11,361 bases of DNA from an uncultured Collinsella sp. (GTDB taxonomy: Bacteria; Actinomycetota; Coriobacteriia; Coriobacteriales; Coriobacteriaceae): the NCBI GenBank assembly GCA_900549085.1, contig URMO01000071.1, forward strand, positions 1 to 11,361, given 5' to 3'. The notes beneath the pieces were generated by a model. It did not search any database. It saw nothing but the letters and a program-made list of their open reading frames with translations, and was not told where the DNA came from. A program made the position numbers and the translations under genes. Shown here piece by piece: positions 1 to 6,923 of the stretch (position 1 is its first letter; every line of letters starts with the position of its first letter).

Positions 1-27
1 GACATTAAGCTGTAGGGGCTGGCTTTC

Positions 28-447
28 GTGAAGTCGTACGAAGCCTTTGATTCGCGTCTGGCAGTGCTAGAGACAGCTCGATTCCAAGATTTCGCTAACG
101 ACTATGTTGTCTCCGGATGTGCGTATATCTATGAGCAGGTTTTCGGTCTCTCAATTACGCTCCTTAAGCGTCTGCTCGAGTATGAGGGTGCCACGCTTGC
201 TGCGTCGGGGTCTCCTCGTGCCATCCTGAAGGAGGCCTACCGATTCTACGACTTTATTGATGAGGCGGCCTGGTTAGATATGCTCAGAGACCGCAATACG
301 AACGTCCATATCTATGACAATAAGCTCGCTCAAGATTTGATTCAGCGCATCTTGAACGTCTATATTCCCGCTTTCTGCCAGTTGAGAGACGGGTTGATGG
401 AGCGCTACGGCGAGCTTCTGCTGGCTCCCGACGACCAGTTTGTTTAA
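28..447 (+). CDS. HI0074-family HEPN protein, probable toxin/substrate-binding half of an MNT-HEPN pair
   Basis: The 139-residue protein has the size and pattern of the HI0074 'nucleotidyltransferase substrate-binding' family, an all-helical HEPN fold. A helix reading YEQVFGLSITLLKRLLEYEG (about residues 35-54) matches the family's conserved second helix. Residues 89-96 read RNTNVHIY, which is the R-x4-H-x-Y signature of HEPN ribonuclease toxins. In characterised MNT-HEPN (type VII) toxin-antitoxin systems the HEPN protein cuts RNA and the MNT partner silences it by adding AMP. Such a partner is usually encoded immediately upstream in HI0073/HI0074-type pairs; only a possible 4-codon tail (frame 1, stop at 13-15) could be inside this window, so the partner itself is not seen. 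The start is GTG, with a GGGG stretch at 15-18 as ribosome site. Family call is fairly sure; toxin activity is inference. Confidence 0.8.
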   Translation: MKSYEAFDSRLAVLETARFQDFANDYVVSGCAYIYEQVFGLSITLLKRLLEYEGATLAASGSPRAILKEAYRFYDFIDEAAWLDMLRDRNTNVHIYDNKLAQDLIQRILNVYIPAFCQLRDGLMERYGELLLAPDDQFV

Positions 448-564
448 TTCCTTAAGATTTCGCGGAGGGTTGTTGCCGTTTACCGAGGGGTTGTTGTGCA
501 ACAACGGGCAAGCTGCAATACTTAGATTCATCTTTGCAAACTGCACTTTAACTACACCAATGCA

Positions 565-570
565 GGGAGG
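565..570 (+). promoter_or_regulatory. Ribosome binding site fixing the surface-protein start at 575
   Basis: GGGAGG lies 4 nt before the ATG at 575. The reading frame is open upstream to 440, with another ATG at 560, but only the ATG at 575 has a good Shine-Dalgarno sequence and is followed at once by a typical signal peptide. Confidence 0.75.
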
Positions 571-574
571 ATTT

Positions 575-2314
575 ATGCAGCCCAAGCATTCCGCGATTGT
601 CGCGGGCCTGACGCTGGCGCTTTCGTTTGGCGCCGTTGCCGCGCCTGTGACTGCTGTTGCCGAGGAGCCCGCGCCGGGTGTTGCCTCGGATGCCACCGAT
701 ATCGATAAGGGCCTTTACACCCAGCAGTCTTTTTCGGGCGTGCTGAGGTCGGTTCAGGGGGTCTCGTTTGTCAACGTGACTGCCGAGATGAAGTACTTCA
801 CCAAATACGAGAGCTATCACAACTATAGCCAGGGCTTTTCTCGTGGTGACGGCTATAACGCGCTGGGTTATTACCAGTTCGATCGCCGTTGGTCGCTTAT
901 TCCGTTTATGAAGCAGGTCTATAACTACGACTCTGCTAAGTACAGCATGCTTAAGGACGCGATTGACCGCGGTGGCGAGATTTCCAACGGAAGCAACCCC
1001 ATGTATGCGAACGGTCAGCTCACTGAGCTGGGCCGCATCGCACAGGATGCCTTCCTGGGTGCTTATAACACCGATCCGGCTGAGTTCTCGGCACTGCAGG
1101 ATGCGTATGCGTACAACTCGTACTATGCGGTGACCGAGGCGTGGCTCAAGAGCGCTCTCGGCATTGATATCTCCGGCCGCGCCGACTGCGTCAAGGGCAT
1201 GGTGTGGAGTATCACCAATATGTGCGGCACTGGTGGCTGCCAGGACTTTTTCCGCTGGGCAAACCTTTCCAACAGCATGACGGACCGCGAGTTTGTGACG
1301 GCGCTTTCCAACAGCGTGGTCAATAACGTGGCGACCAAGTATGCAAGCCAGCCTCAGTACCACGAGGGCTGGAAGAACCGCTACCGCAATGAGCTCAAGG
1401 ATTGTCTGGTCTATATTGCCGAGGACGAGAAGAACGAAGCGGCTGATAAGAAGCCTGAGGTGTCCGAGTTCCCTTCGACGCCTGATTCAAGCCAGACTCC
1501 TGAGGAGTCTCAGCCCGCGCAGAAGCCCGATACTGATAACAATGGGGGCAATGGGGGCGAGACGAACGGGTCTGCTACTGGTACCGGTAGCAGCAACTCC
1601 GGCTCGACCGACAATGGCTCTTCTAAACCTTCCAACGGTTCGAGCGATTCCTCTGCCGGTGGCGACTCCGGCACTAACACAGGGTCTGGTTCTGTTACCG
1701 CTTCTGGTTCCGATAGTTCTAAGGATGATTCGAATAAGGGGACGGATGCGCCCGTCACCCCGACGAACAAGAAGCCCTCTGTTTCCGAAGTGTTTGGCTC
1801 CACGCTGGGGTCTTTGATGGCTGGTCCAAGCGGCAACTCGTCTTCTAACAAGGACAATGACGGTCAGAACTCCGTGACGAAAACCGATACCGCGAAGGAC
1901 GACTCTAAGGACAATAAATCCGAGGACAAATCCGAAAAGTCCGAAACGGATAAGGGTTCTGGTTCTGAGGAGAAGAAGGACAACTCCGAGGAGAAGGACA
2001 ACAAGTCCGACGGTGCCGAGAACAATAACAACGGCGCCGATGTCGCTGGAGGCAACAAGGAAAATACCGGTGTCAACAAAGATGGTGCCGGCGACAACAA
2101 AGATAACAATGGCGGCGGTAAGAACGATTCCGATTCCGACAATGGTAATGCTGGCAACGATGGCGGTAACATGCCCAAGACGGGCGACCTCGTCGTGATG
2201 GCGAGCCTTGCCAGTGCAAGTTTGGCTACGCTTGGTGCCACGTCTATTGTGAGTGGCAAGCATAAGCTCGATCAGCAGAATAAGACTGCTGGTGAGGACG
2301 GTTCTGAGGAGTAG
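575..2314 (+). CDS. Sortase-type cell-wall-anchored protein with lysozyme-like (VgrG-related) domain
   Basis: The 579-residue product has three parts. Residues 1-29 form a signal peptide (MQPKH, hydrophobic core, AVA-E cleavage region). Residues about 55-280 form a globular domain with YES (E79), a GDGYN-ALGYYQFD block (91-103), MVWSITNMCG (209-218) and a closing NRYRNE (268-273). The order 'E-S ... G-YYQF ... VWS ... RYRNE' resembles the VgrG-related lysozyme/chitosanase-like domain of phage and surface hydrolases, so peptidoglycan cleavage is a reasonable but unproved guess. Residues about 283-531 are a Ser/Asn/Asp/Gly/Lys-rich low-complexity stalk, suited to spanning the wall. The C-terminus has MPKTG (533-537), a hydrophobic stretch, then SGKHK and a polar tail: a sortase sorting signal with Met in place of Leu. 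No sortase gene is visible. The gene stands alone, with 127 bp upstream and its own terminator downstream. Confidence 0.8.
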   Translation: MQPKHSAIVAGLTLALSFGAVAAPVTAVAEEPAPGVASDATDIDKGLYTQQSFSGVLRSVQGVSFVNVTAEMKYFTKYESYHNYSQGFSRGDGYNALGYYQFDRRWSLIPFMKQVYNYDSAKYSMLKDAIDRGGEISNGSNPMYANGQLTELGRIAQDAFLGAYNTDPAEFSALQDAYAYNSYYAVTEAWLKSALGIDISGRADCVKGMVWSITNMCGTGGCQDFFRWANLSNSMTDREFVTALSNSVVNNVATKYASQPQYHEGWKNRYRNELKDCLVYIAEDEKNEAADKKPEVSEFPSTPDSSQTPEESQPAQKPDTDNNGGNGGETNGSATGTGSSNSGSTDNGSSKPSNGSSDSSAGGDSGTNTGSGSVTASGSDSSKDDSNKGTDAPVTPTNKKPSVSEVFGSTLGSLMAGPSGNSSSNKDNDGQNSVTKTDTAKDDSKDNKSEDKSEKSETDKGSGSEEKKDNSEEKDNKSDGAENNNNGADVAGGNKENTGVNKDGAGDNKDNNGGGKNDSDSDNGNAGNDGGNMPKTGDLVVMASLASASLATLGATSIVSGKHKLDQQNKTAGEDGSEE

Positions 2315-2346
2315 CCTCTCGGCTGTCTGATAACTAAAGAGTCGGG

Positions 2347-2382
2347 ACGGGGCCCGGTGCGAATGCATCGGGCCCTGTTTTG
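2347..2382 (+). terminator. Rho-independent terminator after the surface protein
   Basis: GGGCCCGGTGC (2350-2360) pairs with GCATCGGGCCC (2365-2375) around a GAAT loop. The 11-bp stem contains one G-U pair and can be lengthened outward by A2347-C2348-G2349 with U2376-G2377-U2378. A T-rich tract (TGTTTTGTT) follows. It lies about 33 nt past the stop at 2314 and isolates the surface-protein gene from the ATPase gene. Confidence 0.9.
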
Positions 2383-2519
2383 TTGTGCAACGATTAGTTG
2401 TGCCCCCCCCTCACGCCCCATGTTGCTACCGTTGCCCGATATGTTTATGTGCCTACATCAATAAGCTCGTGGCGGTCATTACAATTGGCATCATGCTGCG
2501 ATTTAAGGGGAACGTTGCG

Positions 2520-4316
2520 ATGTCTGAACAGGCAAATAATGGTTGTGCTGTCGACTTTGGCGTGCATCTGATCGGCTGTGCCGACGATGTGGTTTTGCCT
2601 ATTGGCATGCACGACTATGTGGAGGCTCTTGGTCGCTGCACACTGGTCGACAAGACTATGTTTATTGCCGATGTGCTGGATTGCAACGCGTCCGTTGTGG
2701 TGTGCTGTCGACCTGAGGGTTTTGGCAAGAGCATGAACTTGTCGATGCTCAGGGCTTTTCTGGAGCGTCCCGCAGTTGGTCGCGCCGGTCGGATCTCGTT
2801 TGCCGAAACCCAGATTTGGGATGCGGACGGCGGGCGCTATCGGGACGAGTACGCCTGCTATCCGGTGATATCGCTGGACTTTTCTGGTGCTGCGAGGCGT
2901 GGCGCCGCTGTTGCCGACGTCGTGTGCGATGCTCTTTCGGGCGAATGCGCTCGTCTGTTGGCGCTCTTGGAGGCTCCGGATTTAGCACGAGATAAGGTGC
3001 GTCACATCGAACGTGTTGCGCGTGGCGTGGCGAGCGAGGCCGAGGTTGACTCGGCGCTTGGTGTGCTCATTGAGCTGTTGGAGATTGCCTGCGATGAGCA
3101 GGTTGTATTGCTCGTTGATGGGTACGACGCGGCGTGGTTGGGCCGTGCGGGCGCGAGGGACGCTTCCGGCGCCGATCCGGCGGAGCTGCTCGATCGCGTG
3201 CTGTTCGACGCCATTGCCACCACGGGCCATTCGCTACGGTTGACGTGTCTGATGGGGGAGCGTCCTAACCCTGCCGAGGCGGCGCTTTCTTCGCGCAGCT
3301 GCTCGTATCGTCTTTCGACGCCCCTTTCGACGTGGTGCGACCGTTGGTTCGGCTTTTCGGATGCCGAGGTTGAGGCCCTGTTGAGTCATGCTGGACGCGA
3401 GGAATACCTGGATGATGCGCGTGAATGGCTCGAGGGATATCGGTTTGGCAGGGCCTATTGCTTGAGTCCGACGCGTGTGATCGGTTTTCTGGACCGAGGC
3501 TGCACAGCGCCTGTGCGAGCCGATCTGTATGGGTATGCCGATTGCCTGAGTAGGGTAGTTGCCGGGTGGAATCTCGACCGCCTTTCGGTCTTGTTCGATT
3601 TGCTCGAGGCTCATGGATGCGTTGAGGTCTCGCTTGGTTTGGGCGCTGCGGGGCCAGAGGCCTCGCCTGATGATGGCCTGTGGACGGCGCTGTATCTGTC
3701 CGGTTTCCTGACGACGGATTTGATTGAGGAGCCGGAGCATGGTGGTCGTCTCCGTGCTCTGCGGTTGCCCAATAACGAGCTTCGCCAGGCCTTTCGTCTG
3801 GTGATTATTGATTGGTTTGAGCGTGCTGCCAAGGACGTTCGAGACGTCGATACGTTTCGAGACGGGTTGTGCCGTGGGGACGAGGATGCGGTGAGGCAGG
3901 CGCTTGACCGCATCCTGGGAGATGCGGGAATCGACGCGACCGACACAGATGCGCCGCTGCCATATCACCTGCTCTTGCAGGGACTCTGCTTTGGATTGCC
4001 GGGCTATGCCAACCCTGCCTCGAGGCGAAAGCGTGGCGCGGATCGCTGGGACATCCAGGTTTTTCCTACGGGCGCTGTGTTTGACGTGGCAGACACGATC
4101 GGCATGCTCGACGAGCGTCCGCTGATAACGGTCAACATGATGTTTGACCCCGGTGTGGACGCGCTGGGCCTAGAGCTGCTGGCCGTTCAGGCGCTGCTCG
4201 ACATAGAGCGCGACGGTATCGACAAGATTCGCGTACCGCGACCCGGTGTGGGCCGCATGCGCTGGGGGTTTGGTTTTGATGGGCGTCGTGTGGCAGCGGT
4301 GTGCCAGCGGCTGTAG
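2520..4316 (+). CDS. AAA-ATPase-like / PD-(D/E)XK_9 family protein with altered active-site residues
   Basis: The 598-residue protein follows the two-domain plan of the AAA-ATPase-like (PF09820) plus PDDEXK_9 (PF08011) family, common and often multicopy in gut anaerobes and of unknown cellular role. Seen: LPIGMHDYVEAL (26-37) and VDKTMFI (43-49), the family's N-terminal signature; Walker A RPEGFGKS (64-71); Walker B VVLLVD (195-200) followed by GYD; the GFSDAEVEALL and WLEGYRFG blocks (about 278-310); and a C-terminal nuclease-like domain beginning PYHLLLQGL (481-489). Two departures stand out. The usual Walker B D-E-Y-D is D-G-Y-D (Gly201). The nuclease region keeps RWDIQVF (509-515), but the expected E-x-K strand reads PLITVNMM (534-541). 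ATP may bind but hydrolysis and DNA cleavage look compromised. The ATG at 2520 is chosen because AAGGGG (2505-2510) sits 9 nt before it; the frame is open further upstream without a ribosome site. Confidence 0.85.
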   Translation: MSEQANNGCAVDFGVHLIGCADDVVLPIGMHDYVEALGRCTLVDKTMFIADVLDCNASVVVCCRPEGFGKSMNLSMLRAFLERPAVGRAGRISFAETQIWDADGGRYRDEYACYPVISLDFSGAARRGAAVADVVCDALSGECARLLALLEAPDLARDKVRHIERVARGVASEAEVDSALGVLIELLEIACDEQVVLLVDGYDAAWLGRAGARDASGADPAELLDRVLFDAIATTGHSLRLTCLMGERPNPAEAALSSRSCSYRLSTPLSTWCDRWFGFSDAEVEALLSHAGREEYLDDAREWLEGYRFGRAYCLSPTRVIGFLDRGCTAPVRADLYGYADCLSRVVAGWNLDRLSVLFDLLEAHGCVEVSLGLGAAGPEASPDDGLWTALYLSGFLTTDLIEEPEHGGRLRALRLPNNELRQAFRLVIIDWFERAAKDVRDVDTFRDGLCRGDEDAVRQALDRILGDAGIDATDTDAPLPYHLLLQGLCFGLPGYANPASRRKRGADRWDIQVFPTGAVFDVADTIGMLDERPLITVNMMFDPGVDALGLELLAVQALLDIERDGIDKIRVPRPGVGRMRWGFGFDGRRVAAVCQRL

Positions 4317-4325
4317 GGGTGTCCG

Positions 4326-5345
4326 CTACTCTGCGTCCTCCAGGGGCGGCATGGGCTTCCAGTCGGGATCCTTGATAATCTTGCGAGCATCTTTCATGCC
4401 ACGGCGCAGCGCCGGAATGCCGGTCTTAAAGCACTTGTCAACGGCGGCCAGGCGAATGAACTCCTTGCAGAAGGTCGCGGCGTTGCCCAGACGGAACAGC
4501 ACGGGGTGATAGTCGCCGTAAATCTGCATGTAGCGGGCCAGATAACCGCGGTTGCGCATGATGTAGTAACGGTTGGTGTCGCTCGTGGAGTTGAGCTGGC
4601 GCTTGCCGGCGATATCCCAGTTGGAGACGGCGCGGGCGCGCTTGAGCACCACGTCGGCGACCACGGCGGCGGGGAAGTGCTGGCTGGCTACGTAGCCGTA
4701 GCAGGCATCGTCGCCGTAGATAAAGAAGCGCGCGTCGGGCAGGCCAATCTTGTCGACCACGCGGCGCGAGAACATGCCGCCCTCAAAGCACAGCTGGTTC
4801 ATGGCGCGGTAGCCCTCGGGACCCAGATCCCACTTAGCGATGGGGTTGGGGATGCCGAGCGAGAGGATGAGCTGGTACTGCCAAAAGAAAGCGCCGCCGT
4901 CAAAGTCCAGGCGCGAACCCTGGATGACATCGTAGCGGTCGGTCCACTTGGCAAGACGCTCGATGCCTTCGGGGATGACGAGCACGTCGTCGTCCATCAC
5001 CCAGAACCACTGGGCGCCCAGGTCGTAGGCGCATTTGGTGCCGGCGGAGAAGCCGCCCGCACCGCCGCCGTTTTCGAGCTGCGGCGCGTAGATGACGCGG
5101 TCGGTGCCGCCCTGTGCATCGGGCTGATCGGTGTCGATGCCCCACAGGGTGGCGCGACGCGCGTTGAATACGGCACCCATGTCCTCGGTCTCGCGCGAAT
5201 TCTCGTTATCGACAATCACAATGCGCCAGGGCGCGGCCGTGAGCTCGGTCATAGAGTCGAACAGGTTGGCCAAGAGCTCCTGGCGCTTATAGGTGACGAC
5301 AACGATGGCAAGCTTGTCGATGGGGGCGGGAAGGGTGGAAGTCAT
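4326..5345 (-). CDS. Family 2 glycosyltransferase, GlfT2-like (galactofuranosyl- or rhamnosyltransferase type)
   Basis: The 339-residue GT-A enzyme transfers a sugar from a nucleotide donor to a growing cell-surface glycan on the cytoplasmic face of the membrane. Seen: the N-terminal donor-binding strand AIVVVTYKR (13-21), VDNEN (45-49), the NGGGAGGFSAG block (92-102), the metal-binding WVMDDDV (115-121), and FFIYGDDACYG (207-217), which supplies the likely catalytic Asp. The NGGGAGGF and DDD pattern is typical of GlfT1/GlfT2-like and related rhamnan-type transferases. Donor and acceptor cannot be read from the sequence. The ATG at 5345 is chosen because AAAGGA lies about 11 nt upstream on the minus strand and the GT fold begins soon after; the frame extends to 5408 without a ribosome site. 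It converges on the ATPase gene with only 9 nt between stops. No membrane segment is evident. Confidence 0.85.
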   Translation of the reverse strand: MTSTLPAPIDKLAIVVVTYKRQELLANLFDSMTELTAAPWRIVIVDNENSRETEDMGAVFNARRATLWGIDTDQPDAQGGTDRVIYAPQLENGGGAGGFSAGTKCAYDLGAQWFWVMDDDVLVIPEGIERLAKWTDRYDVIQGSRLDFDGGAFFWQYQLILSLGIPNPIAKWDLGPEGYRAMNQLCFEGGMFSRRVVDKIGLPDARFFIYGDDACYGYVASQHFPAAVVADVVLKRARAVSNWDIAGKRQLNSTSDTNRYYIMRNRGYLARYMQIYGDYHPVLFRLGNAATFCKEFIRLAAVDKCFKTGIPALRRGMKDARKIIKDPDWKPMPPLEDAE

Positions 5346-5582
5346 GAACGAGAATATCCTTTCGCGTGGGCAGCATTTCGGCCCTGCGGAATAAACAACG
5401 TGTCCCATTGGACATGACTATTGTAAGCGTAGGTAGGCGCCCGCGGTTAATGTTCCACTAATCACCAAGAACGTTTGCTACAAGCCTGGTTGACGTGCGT
5501 GCGCGGCGAGATTGCAAGCGCGCATTGTGGTATTACATAGGTGCCGAATCCCGTGGACGCGATCTTTGTGTTTGGATGCCCT

Positions 5583-6923
5583 GTGAATAAAACTCGTTTA
5601 GCTTCCTTTGCCGATAGCCTTCCCGTCAAGGTCATGTTGCTGTTTTTGGTTCTTCAGGCCGCATTTGTCCTGAGCAATACCGCGGCAAATTGTCTGCCGA
5701 GGCCCGTCATCGAGTCGCATGTGCAGGGTTCGGAGTCCTCTGCCCTGTTGTCTGACATGTATGTCTACGACCACCGTGTTGCAGCTGGTCCTGTTTGCTT
5801 TGATAACAATCGCTTTATCATTGAAGTCGCACAGCAAAAGGACCAAGGTTCTCCATTTAAGACGATGACTGTTGCCGAGATTGATGACGTTACGAAAGCC
5901 GGTGGGATTACGCATCAGCAGTACTACCGGTATTGGCATGGATGGCAGCTACTTACGAATGCCTGCCTGTTTATTGGCGGTATCGACGTTGTCGTGGTGC
6001 CTGCGGCCGCTCTGGCGATTGTCGGCTCCGCTTGCGCTTACGTTGCCTTGCGGAAGCGGTTTTCAAAGCCAGTGACGTTGGGTTTCCTTGCAATCCTGCT
6101 GTTCTCGACCAATCTGTTTTTCAATTTTATCGGTGATCTGCTGCTGTGCATCTCGTTCTTTGTGGCGCTCATCATGATGTCTTGCATGAGCCTTCGTTTG
6201 GGCTCGGCCCCGAACGCACGGGTTTTCACAAGCCGCCTTGTCCTTTGGTCGATAGCGACGGGCGCCGTGTTTTCGTTTCTTGACTTTTTAACGATTCCTG
6301 CCGCAGTTGTCGCCCTGCATTGCTTTTTCACCTTCATTGCGCTCCCCAAGGGTGAGCGCCCCAAGCGTTGCGTCGTCACGATGCTGCAAGCGCTCTTTGG
6401 GTTTGGGCTTTCGTTTGTGTTTACCTGGGCGATGAAATGGGTTGTCGCGGCGTTTGTGCTGGGCTGGGACGCGGTCTTTTCGAACGTTCTGGGCGAGATG
6501 GGCCTTTGGTCTGCGCATGGGGCTTCGTCACTGTTGCCCCAGGCTGACTGGCCTCAGATTTTGAAGGAGTTCTATTGCATGAGCCCGCAGCTGTTCGCCA
6601 TTTGCTCAACTGCCGGTTATGCGATGATCTCGAACGTCGTTTGTCTTGTTTCGTTTGCCGTCGTATTGGTGATCTGGATTGCCGTGCTCGTTTGCTCGAT
6701 ACGGGGCGGCGCACAAGACGGTCGTCGGTGCAAGGTGTTGATTCAGTCGCTGCTCATGGCGCTGCCCTTGGTTGTTGTTCTGGGTTATTTCGTTGTTATG
6801 CATGACCATGCGATCGTTCATATTCCGGTATTTGGCTGCAAGAACTGGGCGATTGTTTTTTCGATTTTATTTGCTTCGGGTGTTAGCGCGCTTCGTGGTC
6901 TGCAGAGTCAGAAGGACGTCTAG
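5583..6923 (+). CDS. Polytopic membrane protein of the 'YWHG' family, possible GT-C-type or polymer-assembly role
   Basis: About 446 residues with one hydrophobic segment near the N-terminus (17-33), an extracytoplasmic loop of about 100 residues (34-130), then roughly nine membrane segments (about 133-155, 163-182, 186-205, 219-237, 238-254, 268-291, 350-371, 386-405, 418-435). Three landmarks recur in a family of Gram-positive hypothetical membrane proteins: YYRYWHGWQ (114-122), FLDFLTIPA (232-240) and MHDHAIVHIPVFGCKNWA (406-423). The topology, with a soluble loop after the first membrane helix, is like GT-C glycosyltransferases, which use lipid-linked sugars; that role is inference supported only by topology and neighbouring glycan genes. 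GTG at 5583 is preferred because GGA lies 6 nt upstream. GTG at 5541 is in frame but has no ribosome site. The stop overlaps that of the convergent acyltransferase gene. Confidence 0.75.
   Translation: MNKTRLASFADSLPVKVMLLFLVLQAAFVLSNTAANCLPRPVIESHVQGSESSALLSDMYVYDHRVAAGPVCFDNNRFIIEVAQQKDQGSPFKTMTVAEIDDVTKAGGITHQQYYRYWHGWQLLTNACLFIGGIDVVVVPAAALAIVGSACAYVALRKRFSKPVTLGFLAILLFSTNLFFNFIGDLLLCISFFVALIMMSCMSLRLGSAPNARVFTSRLVLWSIATGAVFSFLDFLTIPAAVVALHCFFTFIALPKGERPKRCVVTMLQALFGFGLSFVFTWAMKWVVAAFVLGWDAVFSNVLGEMGLWSAHGASSLLPQADWPQILKEFYCMSPQLFAICSTAGYAMISNVVCLVSFAVVLVIWIAVLVCSIRGGAQDGRRCKVLIQSLLMALPLVVVLGYFVVMHDHAIVHIPVFGCKNWAIVFSILFASGVSALRGLQSQKDV

Noticed and set aside
1..15. Four codons and a TAG in frame 1, possibly the end of an upstream MNT nucleotidyltransferase
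   Set aside because: Too short to identify; mentioned only as context for the HEPN gene.
491..502. TTGTTGTGCAAC, repeated exactly at 2380-2391, each upstream of a gene
   Set aside because: A 12-mer pair is expected by chance in 11 kb, and the two lie at different distances from the starts.
548..1363. Long minus-strand frame opposite the surface-protein gene (also 1487-2368)
   Set aside because: Composition is that of an antisense shadow, with no ribosome site or recognisable domain, while the plus strand has a signal peptide and sorting signal.
4306..4327. AGCGG/CCGCT hairpin between the convergent ATPase and glycosyltransferase stops
   Set aside because: Only 5 bp with a 12-nt loop and no T-tract, so not called a terminator.
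4506..5417. 303-codon plus-strand frame opposite the GlfT2-like gene
   Set aside because: Val/Gly/Ala/His-rich shadow of a GC-rich gene; the minus strand carries all GT motifs.
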